NCBI GenBank assembly: GCA_029168955.1
Contig: JAPDOI010001437.1
Span: forward strand, 116,725-180,724
Direction: 5' to 3'
Source of the DNA: Aplectana chamaeleonis
Taxonomy: Eukaryota > Nematoda > Chromadorea > Rhabditida > Cosmocercidae
DNA length: 64,000 nucleotides
Position 1 is the first letter of the stretch; the number at the start of each line of letters is the position of its first letter. Below, in pieces: positions 1 to 11,250 of this stretch. The notes beneath the pieces are model-generated. The model worked only from the letters and a program-made list of their open reading frames with translations, ran no database searches and was not told the DNA's origin. Made by a program: the position numbers and the translations under genes.

Positions 1-794
1 CCCTTACGAGTTTGAAATTATTTTGGAAAGGAAGTGCTGTTGAAGCTCATGTTCCTGACTAGAGAGGGAAGTGCAGGCGTCAACCTTGACCTGGAAGCAG
101 TGTTCGGCACGGGGATGGGTCTCAAGGGAGAGGGTCTTAGCTCTGGAGAGGAGACCAGCCGTGCATTTGCGACTGAGATATATGGTTACCAGGATCCGCT
201 CTACAAAAAATACATTTCAAAGTTCAAGTTTTGGGAATTTTGAAATTACAAAAAGATCGAATTTTACTGCATTGGAAGGTTTGAGGCTTTTCTGCTCAAC
301 ATTCTACTTCAGCACTTCCGCTCCATTGGGGATCTGAGAAAATTGCAAAAACTACCTATTCAGGGATATATGTGCAATAGTTATCAGCCGCAGCCCTCGT
401 GCAGTATCCATCTTGCAGGAGCCTATGCATACCATGGCATTGCAAGTAGTGAATTCTTAGCGTGTAAGCGAGCGCAACATGTAAGGATGGGTTGAAAACT
501 CATCCCGCTAGTTCCGCCCGGGGAATAACTCATCAATACTAATTGTAGGCGAATGCGTCCAGACTTTGGTGCGTTGACCAACGCTTTCCCGGATTTCGCA
601 GTGTTCGCGCTCTGGGTTTCAGCGGCTTTGCGAGGTTAGCGGCTTCAAGCGGTCTGCGGTTGCCATTAACAAGAACACGCTTTCAATCCTATTAAACATA
701 GGTATTTGGTAGTGCATTCTTGCGTGCGAGGTCCATTTTGCTCTTTTTTCGTTGCTGGCTTGATGTTCTATTCTGATCGATCGAATGTTTTCAG
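1..794. other. No gene recognised; probable eL8 intron or upstream flank
   Basis: I see no eL8-like exon here, although the exon beginning at 795 must have one upstream. Open frames are short and unlike any family I know. The stretch may be part of a long intron whose 5' exons lie before the window, or unrelated DNA next to a truncated eL8 copy. Confidence 0.4.
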
Positions 795-1208
795 GCTCAG
801 CTCGTTCTTGTGGCTCATGATGTTGATCCGATCGAGATCGTTTTGTTCCTTCCCGCACTGTGCCGTAAATTCAATGTACCATATGCGATCGTGAAGGGAA
901 AGGCCGCTCTTGGTACCGTTGTGCGACGCAAGACTACATCCGCCCTTGCCATTGTTGATGTGAACCCGTCAGTTATCATTTTCCGTGCTATCGCTGTCAG
1001 AAACTGCATTACCTATCCTCATGGTTTAATTTCTAGGGAAGACAGATCAGCTCTGTCGAAGATTGTTGAGACAGTGTCGACCAACTTCAACGAGCGAGGA
1101 GAAGAGATCCGAAAGCATTGGGGTGGAGGAGTGATGTCGGCTAGATCGGAAGCGAAAAAGCTGAAGATTGAGAAAGCTCGAGCAAAAGATCTTGGAATTC
1201 GTGCATGA
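795..1208 (+). CDS. rpl-7A: 60S ribosomal protein eL8 (RPL7A), 3' exons, partial
   Basis: This is the C-terminal part of ribosomal protein eL8, a structural protein of the cytosolic large ribosomal subunit in the L7Ae/L30e/S12e RNA-binding family. The exon opens after acceptor TTTTCAG (ending 794) with [14 protein letters not shown], followed by [20 protein letters not shown] and [10 protein letters not shown], the L7Ae RNA-binding core. A phase-2 intron at 968-1036 (GTCAGT...TTTCTAG) interrupts the conserved VDVNP/EDRSAL segment. Removing it restores the family sequence, whereas reading through adds about 23 foreign residues. Exon 2 continues through the conserved [13 protein letters not shown] motif to a basic tail ending in GIRA and TGA at 1206-1208. 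About 115 spliced residues are present of a usual ~265. The N-terminal exons are not found in 1-794, so the gene is either cut by the window edge behind a long intron or is a 3' fragment. The intact intron argues against a processed pseudogene. Confidence 0.87.
   Translation, partial: AQLVLVAHDVDPIEIVLFLPALCRKFNVPYAIVKGKAALGTVVRRKTTSALAIVDVNPSVIIFRAIAVRNCITYPHGLISREDRSALSKIVETVSTNFNERGEEIRKHWGGGVMSARSEAKKLKIEKARAKDLGIRA
968..1036 (+). other. Spliceosomal intron in eL8
   Basis: This 69-nt intron has donor GTCAGT and acceptor TTTCTAG. It splits a proline codon (CC|G) and restores VNP-EDRSAL, the expected eL8 sequence. Its size and the TTTCTAG acceptor suit nematode genes. Confidence 0.8.
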
Positions 1209-1734
1209 AGTTGTCGCGGTTGTTTTGTTGATGAATTGTTATATATTTTTTGTTTTGGTTCTTTCACACTCGCTTCTATAGACCTAATCTGGATATCTGA
1301 TGTAATGGCTCCTCGTCGTCTTGTTAACTCTACGATTGCTGATGATTACAAGGGCCTAGCGGAGCCAGCCATCCTATTTTGGGTAAAGTCCCGCCTCGGG
1401 TTTGCGAGCCCGGTCTTTTGGCTTTGGCTGGGCGAGTACGGTTCATGGTGATGTGATTAAGTTAAAAACGGTCATGAAAATATGTGTATGAATTTATCGA
1501 TAGGGTTTCTTTAGTTACTGCACTGTTTCCGCTGGAGATTGTGCTTAGAATATGTAAACTATTTTGCTCTATTTTGGATCAGTAATGCTGAGGCTTTTCT
1601 CAACACTCCATTTTACCGGCAACAATGTGCTCCATAAAAGGCAGTCTTCAGAATAGATTTCACTTTCGAGGTTTCTACAGTATATAGAAGTTATATGAGG
1701 ATTGTTCTGTCCCGAAGTGTCATGATAGTCTAGA
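1209..1734. other. eL8 3' UTR and intergenic, no gene recognised
   Basis: The eL8 3' UTR starts here; no AATAAA is seen close to the stop. A 47-codon frame begins ATGGCTCCTCGTCGT at about 1304 and runs to 1451, but it matches nothing I know and lacks a clear splice site. Confidence 0.4.
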
Positions 1735-2079
1735 AACGTTTATTACACAAGTCCGAAAAATGAGGCTCCAAAAGTTTTCAAACGACTGCAAAAGCTCGTC
1801 GGCTAGCTTTCGGTGCGTAGCGCCTTCTTCAGACCTGAAAGAAAACATGTCAATATTGCGCTTCGCGATGGTAACCGGCGCGTGGTTTCGCCCATCTTCG
1901 ATCCGTACCACAAAGCAGACTCTGGTTAGCCAAATAGATTGAACGTCGCGAAGCGCAATATTGACATGTTTTCTTTCAGGTCTGAAGAAGGTGCTACGCA
2001 CCGAAAGCTAGCCAACGAGCTTTTGCAGTCGTATGAAAATTTTTGGAGCCTCATTTTTCGAACTTGAGTAATAAACGTT
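1735..2079. repeat. Inverted repeat with two 134-bp arms
   Basis: Arms 1735-1868 and 1946-2079 are reverse complements with only a handful of mismatches and identical length, around a 77-bp spacer. Both ends carry AACGTTTATTAC. The structure suggests a non-autonomous foldback or MITE-like element; no transposase is present. Confidence 0.85.
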
Positions 2080-2950
2080 CTGAGGTATACAGAAGAGCTT
2101 TGCCGTATATATGAGGGCGTGCGTCAAATAAACGCGGAAGTCGTGCTTTTGTACTGAATAATGGCTACCCTTGCTCACGTTGACTTCGGAGAGTGGAAGA
2201 ATTGGCCGCTTTAAAGAAAAGACAACTATTAGCGCAATCAAGCGTTATAGCTCACATAATAGTACTTTCTTGATTTGATTATTTGGTTTTATTACAATTT
2301 CGTGTTTTAGCATTCAACACGCTTGGGTAACAATAGCACGTAATGGTGGGGTCGAAGAAAAATTACGCACTCAAGTCACACTCTCGAGCGCTATTTTCAT
2401 TAGTTCCAACTTGGGTGCGAAACTTTCCCCATTTTTCTACAAGGGACGAATCAGGAATGTGCGGCAATTGCCGTTTGCTGAATGCCGCTTGTGGCACTAT
2501 CCTAGACGGGGGGGGGCACTCAGGATTCAAGTCAGAAATGAATTGATCCACCGATCGGTAGCGCTACCAGTTGAAGTATTTCCATAGAATTTCAATAGCA
2601 ACAATGCTTGACACCAACATCAAGCATTTTTTTATAAGGTTATTTGTTCATTTTTGTGAGTAAATCTTGGGTGCCCCCCCCCGCCTAGTGTAGGGCCCCG
2701 CTTGTCGTTCGCCGGCCGTTTTCAGCCAAATTCGCCGAATCGCTAAACACTTTTCGACAGAAATCTGCAAGAAGTGGTAGTGTAAGAAAACCTTTTTGAA
2801 TTTTATTGTGATTTAAAACTCATTGCTGTTTAGTCCCTATCATTCAAGTCGAAAACTAGTATGCAACATATATTTTCTCACGTGGAAGAATAGTGATTAT
2901 GACCACTGATCGACATCCCCGAAAAAGCCTGAGCTTACGGGAACTCGGGT
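2080..2950. other. Repeat-derived stretch without a gene
   Basis: About 2505-2690 resembles the element bodies near 32915-33050 and 58360-58500 (shared GAAGTATTTCC, AACAATG, GTGAGT blocks), so it is probably an old remnant of that family. The rest shows short open frames and poly-G/poly-C runs only. Confidence 0.5.
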
Positions 2951-2952
2951 TA

Positions 2953-3130
2953 AAGGCAGTGTCCACTATACTTGTTCCAAATAAAATTTGTTTCGAATAT
3001 TCGACTTTTCGACCGTAGTCGCATATAACACTTTCGAATATCCGACTTTTCGACTGTAGTCGGATATCGCCCTTTTTCGAATATTCGACTTTTCGACAGT
3101 AGTCGGATATCGCACTTTTCCGAATAATCG
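2953..3130. repeat. Short array of ~41-43-bp TTCGAA-type repeats
   Basis: Three consecutive units contain CGACTTTTCGACNGTAGTCG followed by GGATAT and TTTCGAATATTCG. The preceding GTCCACTATACTTGTTCC resembles the TATACTTGGG end seen beside related arrays at 8.9, 13.4, 31.4 and 39.0 kb. Confidence 0.7.
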
Positions 3131-3369
3131 ACTTTTTGAATAGAAAGCCGACTTTTTCATCCGACTATGAAAAACATTTAAGTGCAAGTAGCAGTTTTTA
3201 CATAAAAACATCGATTTCTCACCAATCCACTTGCGGGCGTCAACCAAATCAGATCGATATGGCTGATTGGCGAACGTTTAGGCGTGTCTTATATTTGCCA
3301 GTCTTGTGGTCAGACCTAAAATTTGGCGATTTATAAAATGGCGACGATAGTATCCGATAGACTTGGGAC

Positions 3370-3815
3370 CGAATCGAATAATTATTCGAATAATATTCGA
3401 ATAATTCGAATATTCGAGTATTCGAATATTCGATTCATTCGGGAATTTCAATTTTGGGGTTTATTCGAATATTCGATTTATTCGGGAATTTAAAATTTGG
3501 ATTTATTCGAATATTCGATTTATTCGAGGATTGAAATTTTGGATTTATTCGAATATTCGATTTATTCGAGAATTGAATTTTTGGATTTATTCGAATATTC
3601 GATTTATTCGAAAATTTAAATTTTGGATTTATTCGAATATTCGAGTTATTCGGGAATTTCAATTTTGGATTTATTCGAATATTCGATTTATTCGAGAATT
3701 TCAATTTTCGATTTATTCGAATATTCGATTTATTCGAGAATTTAAAATTTGGATTTATTCGAATATTCGATTTATTCGAAAATTTAAATTTCGGATTTAT
3801 TCGAATATTCGGGAA
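3370..3815. repeat. AT-rich 42-bp tandem array
   Basis: The unit TTATTCGAATATTCGATT plus TATTCGRGAATTTAAATTTTGGA repeats about nine times with a 42-bp period. Because 42 is divisible by three, both strands show a spurious 14-residue repeat (INPKF.FSNKSNIR). The core is self-complementary (CGAATATTCG). The left edge has ACTTGGGACCGAATCG. Confidence 0.85.
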
Positions 3816-4030
3816 AAAAGTGCCTCACATTCGAATTAGACAAGACCTATTTCCTTTGAAACAGAAACCCTTCAAAGAATCTTTTCGCAAATTGAGCTAT
3901 CCATTTTTGTGAGTACCATTTCCACTGTTCGTTCTTGTGTGCAGGTCTCCCGTCGCGCGCTGTACACAATCACCAACGCATATTGATTAGGGGCGGTGCT
4001 ATCCGAAGTTGCCGCAACAGGCTGGACTGG

Positions 4031-4951
4031 TACTCAGGAAAATCAAAACAAGTTACTTGTAATATAACTGTAACTTACTTGAATGTCTCAAGTAACTTAC
4101 ATTTATATTACATGTAACATACATTTATGTTACATGCAACTTAAATTTATATTACATGTAAGTTACACTTATGTTACATGTAACTTACATTTATATTTTC
4201 ATTATGAAGGCCATAACGTGACGCAGACGACACGCGACGCAGAGAGCGTGTTCCAGACCACAAACGACGCGAAAAATGCTGTGCAGGGCCTCCCATGCTG
4301 GTGTGGGGCCAAGTACCTCAAACTAGGGTAGTTGAACCAACATCAACGCCAGTCGTAAGCCTGACCCCGCGAGTGCGTTATACATTTCCCTTGGAAACAT
4401 CTTCTTGGTCGATTTAAGTTACTTGCGACTTATAATGTGCCGTTTGAGTTACATGGAACATATCGGAGGCGCACTGCACCCAGTATCCTCTCAGAAATCG
4501 AAAACAAGTTACTTGTAACATATCTAAGCTAATGTAAGTTACCTGCGACTTATCTCAAGCCATTTAAGTTGGGGCCTCCAGAACAGGCAGCAGCGACCGT
4601 TTATCCCATCGTTTTTAGCACTGAATACGCAGGAAGTTGGCAAGTTGAAACTTGTTGAAACTCGCAGAGCATTTCTACTGGCAAAAAAATGAGATGGAAC
4701 ACGTATGGATAAACAGTCACTGCTGCCTGTTTAGGTTTTCTCATTTAAGTTACATGCAACATATCGACAGGAAACCGCTGGCAATTCGCCTCCAATATGT
4801 TACATGTAACTTAAATGGCACAATAAAAGTCGCAAGTAACTTACATCGGCTTAGATATGTTACAAGTAACTTGTTTTCGGGTTTTTATGTTACAAGTAAC
4901 TTGTTTTCGGGCTTTTATGTGACAAGTAACTTGTTTTCATTTTTCTGGGTA
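4031..4951. mobile_element. TIR-bounded element with GTTACATGTAAC repeats, copy 1
   Basis: The left end TACTCAGGAAAATCAAAACA faces right end TGTTTTCATTTTTCTGGGTA; the inverted ends continue into CAAGTTACTTG. The interior carries many AAGTTACTTGTAACATAT and TACATTTATATTACATGTAA units on both strands. Ends in TA suggest a Tc1/mariner-type target, but no transposase is present. It shares an internal unique block (4215-4340) with copy 2. Confidence 0.75.
4317..4338 (-). other. SL1 spliced-leader-like 22-mer followed by GT
   Basis: On the minus strand these 22 bases match 19 of the 22 of nematode SL1 as I remember it, ending in AGTTTGAG, and are followed by GTACTT, so a donor-like GT is present. 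ATTTTT occurs about 40 nt downstream. No supporting promoter was identified. It is one of three related sites inside the GTTAC elements. Confidence 0.35.
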
Positions 4952-6493
4952 GCCGCCGCCCATTGGCGCTGGGCCGCCTCCGCGAAATCAATAGTGTGTT
5001 CTCCTGCTCCCATTATTTTAGGCCGTCGCCGCCGTAATGGTGGATAGAGGGTATCCACGAAAGTGTGGCTGCCCCCTGTCCCCTATTGTGGGAGCTAGTT
5101 AAGCCAATCTCCTCCGATTTTCAACCCCTCCGTCACTGGTCTCCTTTCTTTGAATTTCGTAATTGATTCTGTATACACATTTACGAAACGCAAATATAAG
5201 AATTAAACATGAGAAGCGAAGACAAGTTATGCAACTCAAACTCACATTCTGCAGAAATTTCTCTCGCCGCGCTTTTTCTCCTCTTCTTTTCGAATACTCT
5301 GCTATCTTGATGCTCATCACCTTTTCGAATAATTTGCTTTGGGGCAATATGTGTATCGTCGATCACTGGGCGAGAGATAGCCGCGACGCAGCGATCTAAC
5401 GTGATATCACTTGATCGATGTTCATGACTATCATTACCTCCTCGCTTGCGTGCGTGCCACGTGTGTTCGTCGCGGCTATCTCTCAACCACCATCGGCATG
5501 GAATTCGCATTCAGCACCCCGAATTACCTCCGCATAGCAATTTTGAGTCAAATCCGAGACTAACCAAACTACCTCATACCCACTAGAGTATACCAAACGA
5601 ATAATATCGATTTCTCCGAATAAATCTAGTTTTCTCGTCATGGTCGAAATATTTTCAACAGCGCTTTTTATCACGCATTAGGTTAGGTGAAAGGTTCTCA
5701 TATTTGATGAAAACGTGGGGTTTCGTCTATTCGTTAACATGCCACAGCCAATTAATTAAGTTTTTATTCGAATATTCGAATAATCGAATAAATGGTTATA
5801 GCAATTCTGTTATTGGACAGAAAGTCACTTTTCCATCAATTATGGAAACCTTGCCCCTCACGTAATGTTCGATACCAAGGGCAGTTAAAACCATCTCGTC
5901 TCTGAGAAAATATAAGAGTTAATTGAAAAATCGATTTTATTCGGTGAAACACTCTAATACCCACCGTAATCTACCGCAAGCTGTCAAAAAATCGATATAC
6001 TGCATCAGATACGCGTTGATCACTACAAATAACCCTCAAAGAAACAATTTGAACAACATCGTAGCACTCCGGGAAACCTCAAAGTCGCATTTTGCCATCA
6101 AATTTCCCTCCCGATGAGAAGCTTCAAACGAATTTAGTCGACAATCGACAAAGAAACCTCAGCTTCGTGATCAGCACCCCAAACAACCCCCCCCACCATC
6201 ACCACCTCTAGGGGAATTTAAGGTCAAATCTGGAATGTTTTTCTTCAACGCTTTCTGAAGCCCTACTTGATTTAGGTTAACGCTCAACCGAAAATTGGTA
6301 CATGTGGGAAATGGTATCACTTCGTGGAAGCTCTGGAAAAAGTGCTTTTGCCCACGCTTTGTCGAGGGGTTGTTTTGTGCGCTGAACACGATTGACCGTT
6401 TTCAGCATCTCGAAAGATCAGTATGCGTTTTTGGATGGTACAATAGGTATGCGAAACGGAAGAATGCCTATTACGAATTTTTTTCAGAGTGAC
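4952..6493. other. No gene recognised; small inverted repeat at 5372-5484
   Basis: GAGAGATAGCCGCGACG (5372-5388) is repeated inverted at 5468-5484, 80 bp away, possibly the ends of a ~110-bp element. A short TTCGAATATTCG patch lies near 5766. The remaining open frames are short and unassignable. Confidence 0.5.
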
Positions 6494-6775
6494 TACTCAG
6501 AAAAATGAAAACAAGTTACTTGTAACATAAAAGGCCGAAAACAAGTTACTTGTAACATATCTGAGCCGATGTAAGTTACTTGCGACTTATCTCAGGTCAT
6601 TTAAGTTACATGTAACATATCGGAGGGATACTGCGTGCAGTGCGCCTCCGTTATGTTGCATGTAACTTAAATGGCACAATATAAGTCGCAAGTAGCTTAA
6701 ATTGGCCGAAAAGATATTTCCAAGGTTGGTGTATGACGCACTCGCGGGGTCAGGCTTACGACTGGCGTTGTTGTT

Positions 6776-6797
6776 GATTCAATTACCCAAGTTTGAG
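6776..6797 (+). other. SL1 spliced-leader-like 22-mer
   Basis: Twenty of 22 bases match nematode SL1 as I remember it, including the uninterrupted 17-mer AATTACCCAAGTTTGAG. The next bases are CTACTT rather than the GT needed for a donor; the sister site at 4317-4338 has GTACTT. A third, weaker relative is on the minus strand near 7292-7315. Confidence 0.4.
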
Positions 6798-6964
6798 CTA
6801 CTTCTCAGAAAAATCAAAACAAGTTACTTGTTATTTAAATGTAACTGACTTGAATGTCTCAAGTAGCTTACATTTATATTACATGTAACTTAAATGTATG
6901 TTGGATGTAGGTTACGCTCATGTTACATATGACTTACATTTATATTCTCACTATGGGTGGCCAT

Positions 6965-7180
6965 TATACATTGGACCCGAATCGAAAAGCGGATATTCGA
7001 ATCATTTTAAAAACGATGGTCGCGGATTTCCAATTCATCCGAATGAATTCAAAACAAAAGCACTGCTATTCCTGTACTACTTGCTACCACTCGGGATCCG
7101 TCTGAATGCACTCGGGTATCCACAACCATGGTTTTCGGAATGATTCGGATATCCGTTTTTCGATTCGGGTCCAATGTATA
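6965..7180. mobile_element. 216-bp element with TATACATTGG inverted ends
   Basis: The left end TATACATTGGACCCGAATCG and right end CGATTCGGGTCCAATGTATA are perfect inverted repeats, followed inward by AAAAGCGGATATTCG and its diverged complement. It is nested inside the GTTAC element. The same ends bound the 3.2-kb array at 46686-49878. Confidence 0.85.
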
Positions 7181-8174
7181 GTGGCCATCACGTGACGCGG
7201 ACAACACGCGACACAGAGGGCGCGTCTCAGACCACACACTAAACAAAAAATGCTGTGCGGGGCTTTCACTGCTGATGTGGCGTCAAGTACATCAAACCTG
7301 GGCAAAAGAATCAACAGCAACGCCAGTCGCCAAGCTGACTCCGCGAGTACATCGTACATCCCCTTGAAACATCTTCTCGGCCGATTTAAGTTACTTGCGA
7401 CTTATATTGTGCCAGTTGTTACATGTAAATTATCGGAGGCGCACTGCACGCAGTGTTCTATCAGAAAACGAAAACAGGTTACTTGTAACATATCTGAGCC
7501 GATGTGAGTTACTTGCGACTTATCTCAGATCATTTGAGATACATGTAACATATCAGAGGCGGACCACACGCAGTATCCCGCCGATAGGTTACATGTAAGT
7601 TACATGACATGAGACAAGTCGCAAGTAACCTACATCAGCTCAGATATGTTACAAGTAACTTGTTTTCGGCCTTTTATGTTGCAAGTAACTTGTTTTCATT
7701 TTTCTGAGTTGACGCCACACCATCAGGGGAATCCTAGCACAGCATTTTTTGTGTAGTGTGTGGTCTGGGACTGCGCCCTCTGCGTCGCGTGTCGTCTGCG
7801 TCACGTGATGGCCACCCATAGTGAAAATTCAAATGTAGGTGACATGTAACAAAAGTGTAACTTACATGTAAAATATATTTAAGTTACATGTAATATAAAT
7901 GTATGTTACATGTAATATAAATGTAAGTTGCTTGAGACATTCAAGTAAGTTACATTTATATTACAAGTAACTTGTTTTTATTTTTCTGAGTAGGCAGCTG
8001 TGAAGGGCATATTCGGGCCCTACATTCAAAGTGGTTCTAGAAAAGTACGGTTTATGTGGGACTGCCAATTTGGCTATTAGTAGTTTCCTTGTTAGTGTTC
8101 CCCGTCTTGAAGGTAGTTCACGATAAAAACAGTCTCCTAGTTTCTTCGGAAGTCGAAGTTCCGGGGTGATATTG

Positions 8175-8680
8175 ACCTTGATTTCGAAATGTCGAATATT
8201 CTTCGAATATTCGAATAGGATTCGAATATTCGAATAGTTGGTCGACTTTTCGAATATATTCATTTATTCGGGAATTTCGAAAACGCCTTATTCGAATGTA
8301 TTCATTCATTCGGAAATTTTGAAAAGGCTTTATTCGAATGTATTCATTTATTCGGGATTTTTTGAAAGGCATTATTCGAATGCATTCATTTATTCGGGAA
8401 TTTCGAAAACGCCTTATTCGAATATATTCATTTATTCGGGATTTTTGAAAACGCCTTATTCGAATATATTCATTTATTCGGGAATTTTGAAAACGCCTTA
8501 TTCGAATATATTCATTTATTCGGGAATTTTGAAAACGCCTTATTCGAATATATTCATTTATTCGGGATTTTTTAAAAGGCATTATTCGAATGTATTCATT
8601 TATTCGGAATTTTTGAAATGGCCGTATTCGAATTATTCATTCATTCGAAAACTCGGGTCGAATGCCCATGTATAGTATCC
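8175..8680. repeat. 42-bp tandem array (TTCGAATATATTCATTTATTCGG type)
   Basis: About nine units of TTATTCGAATATATTCATT plus TATTCGGGAATTTTGAAAACGCC occupy 8262-8640 with a strict 42-bp period. Inverted TTCGAATATTCG copies lie just left. The GAAAACGCC..AT.CGAAT segment resembles the unit of the 46.7-49.9 kb array, so the two may be distant relatives. Confidence 0.85.
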
Positions 8681-9618
8681 GACTTTTCAACTATTGTATG
8701 ATATTGATTTATTCGAATATCTGGCTTCTCAACTAAAGTCGGATAATGCGTTTTTTCGGATATTCGACCTTTCGACTGTAGTCGGATATCACACTTTTTC
8801 GAATATTCGACATTCCGAATAAGAAGTCGACTTTTTTATCCGACTAAAACAGTCGGATACTCATCCGATTATTCGATTCGGAAAAGTATAGTGTCCGCTA
8901 TACTTGGGCCGATTGATCGAATCATCATCCGATTGAAAAAAGTCGACTTCGATTAAATCGACTAAGTCGACTATTCGAAAAGTGGAAAATCCGGCTAAAT
9001 CGAAAAGTCGATCATTCGAAAAAGTGCGATTTTCGGATAATTCGAGAAGTCGATCATTCGAAAAGAGAAATATCCGACTTAATCGAAATTTTCGCCGCTT
9101 TCAAGAGTACCTGATATACTTGTTATCCGACGATAATTCTTCGGATAATGGATCGATTCAGATATTGCCGATTTTAAATTTTCCGGATATTGATTGGTTG
9201 AATTCAGATATTGCGTTTTTCCAAATTTTCGGATAATGGATCGATTCAGATAACGTCATTTTTCCAATGATTCGGATACAGATATCCGGTTGGATAATTT
9301 CGGACAACTTCGGCTACATATTTTCGGAAGCAAGTTCAATTGAGGCAAAACGGTAAAAAATGAACCAGGTACTCAAGGCAAGCCTCTGAAAACATCCACA
9401 ATTGAAGAAACAGAAGTACTTCATTGCATTTGCAGCATGTTCACCTACGAACATCAATCTTCAGAAATGCATATTAATAAAAATATGAAAACCAATCTTC
9501 AATTAATCTATCGTCGTTTGGAGGCGCAGTATCATCCAGGTTTTTCAGAACAACTAGCTAGTAAAAAGTATGCAAAGCGACTATAGAAAAAACTTCTACA
9601 CTGAATGGCTAGCCACAT

Positions 9619-9745
9619 GGTCATTTCACTTGACTACGCCCATTTTTCCGCGCCGCAACGACTCTTCCGATTTTGGAAGGAGGAGGAAAACCCTGGGTTG
9701 ATGTACTAAACAGAAGGCGGTACGGAAAAATGGGCGTGACTGAGT
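9619..9745. mobile_element. Small element with CGCCCATTTTTCCG inverted ends
   Basis: ACGCCCATTTTTCCGCGCCG is inverted at about 9722-9742 as CGGTACGGAAAAATGGGCGT. Related pairs occur at 29897-30006 and 38040-38205. This is MITE-like and non-coding. Confidence 0.65.
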
Positions 9746-10259
9746 GCAATTTAATCCCCATTTATCCGATTTTATCCCAAAAATTATCCGATTTAATCCG
9801 AAATTTTACCCGAATTTTATCCGAATTTTTTACCCTTCGGATAATGGTTCAATTCAGATGATGCCGATTTTAAACTTCCCGGATATTGGTTCGATTCGGA
9901 TATCCGGTCGGGTATTCGAAAAGGACTGATTCGGATACTAAGTATACAGTGCGTTGCAAAATTATACGACATACCCAAATTTTCGCGGTTCCAAACTTCC
10001 CGTCAACTAAGGAGACAAACTGTAAACACCAATCGATGCAGCACCCTCGAAAACACCTTGCTACGAATCTTCATGAAATTAAAGCCACTAGCAGGAAACT
10101 GGCAACGGAAATTGTCGAAAATGGCCGTTGCAAAATTATACGACATAGCTGACGTACTCGCACAGATTTCTATTCTACATCATCTGCATCAGCTCTTTCA
10201 TGGTAAGAACCACTAGAAACATCAAGTTATTAGTCTTCAGAAATGTCTTGGCGCTCAAC

Positions 10260-10475
10260 CACTTCGAAAACTCTGTTTTGTATGTTTCAACCCAGCTTTT
10301 TGTGAACGCCCCTTTCAATCTGCGCCCATTCGCTTATAACGGCTAGTTTCAGCGGAGCCACACGCTCGTATTGTCTGTTCTGGATGTAGATTTCACGCCC
10401 AAGATTACCTCACACGTTTTCCACAGGGTTGAGGTCCTGCAACCCGGCCGGCCATTCTAGCAAATTGGTAGGATC
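10260..10475 (-). pseudogene. Tc1-like transposase C-terminal fragment, left arm
   Basis: Minus-strand codons at 10410-10463 read LLEWPAGLQDLNPVENV and then a stop. This is a decayed form of the Tc1-family WPAQSPDLNPIENLW motif, which carries the second catalytic aspartate. Sequence further downstream on the minus strand (10260-10400) is homologous to the right-arm copy but broken by stops. It lacks the N-terminal DNA-binding domains, the first catalytic D and the last acidic residue. Confidence 0.75.
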
Positions 10476-10999
10476 GGCCTGAGACCAAGCCCGCGTCGTC
10501 CTACTGACAAGAAGTGAAGGCGGAAACGGACTGGAAAGAACTGGAAATGATTTGCCGGCACATTCTGATAATCTGTGGAGTTTATACATAGGTAATGTCG
10601 CAAAAAGCTGGCCAAGCTCAAAACCCTACCTGGATCCGCGTCAATGCACTATTCTTTCTCCTCCAAAGTTCCTACTCAAGGATAAGTTAGGATCCTTGTG
10701 TGGATCCTTCGAAATCCTTTTTTATCGGTCGAAAGCATGAGCTTGATTAATTCTATTACATTTATTCATTTTTGACCAAGCATTTCAAGCATTGGAGAGA
10801 TCTACAAAAGGACCCGAATATACCCTTGAGTAGGGATTTCGGAGGAGAAAGAATAATGCATTGACCCAGATCCAGGTGGGGTTTCAAGCTAGGCAAGCTA
10901 ATATCGACATGACCTTTGAACTCCACAGATCATCAGAATGTGCCGGGAAATCTTTTCCAGTTCTTTCTAGTCCGTTTACGCCTTCACTTCTTGTCAGTA

Positions 11000-11250
11000 G
11001 AACAACGCAGGCTTGGTTTCAGACCGATCCTGCCAATTTGCTAGAATGGCCGGCCGGTTAGCAGGACCTCGTCTCTGTGGAAAATGTGTGAGGTATACTT
11101 GGACGTTGAATCTACATCCAGAACAGACAATACGAGCGTGTTGCTCCTTTTGAACTGACCGTTCTAACCGAGTGGGCGCAGATTGAAAGGGGCGTTCACA
11201 AAAAGCTGGGTTGAAACATATCAAACAGAGTTTTCGAAGTGGCTCAGCGC
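11000..11250 (+). pseudogene. Tc1-like transposase C-terminal fragment, right arm
   Basis: Plus-strand LLEWPAG (11038-11058) is followed by a stop, then the decayed QDL..VENV. A frameshifted downstream frame (from 11172) reads WAQIERGVHKKL, resembling the W..I....+.L region that follows the NPIEN motif in Tc1 transposases. It is the inverted partner of the fragment at 10260-10475 and carries independent stops. Confidence 0.72.

Larger units (their letters stand above)
6494..7992. mobile_element. TIR-bounded element with GTTACATGTAAC repeats, copy 2
   Basis: The ends are TACTCAGAAAAATGAAAACA and TGTTTTTATTTTTCTGAGTA, nearly perfect inverted repeats continuing into AAGTTACTTGTAA. Internal copies of the same end sequence near 6803 and 7680-7710 suggest nested or duplicated insertions. 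The interior holds GTTACATGTAAC-type units, two copies of the GCGTCGCGTGTCGTC-type block (about 7195-7300 and, inverted, 7715-7815), and a further element at 6965-7180. Confidence 0.75.

Noticed and set aside
1304..1451. Short gene starting MAPRRLVNSTIADDYK
   Set aside because: 47 codons, no recognised family, no splice or poly(A) support.
4230..4338. Functional SL RNA gene
   Set aside because: Only the leader-like 22-mer and a GT are supported. No convincing stem-loops, Sm site consensus or promoter could be shown by eye, and sister copies are degenerate.
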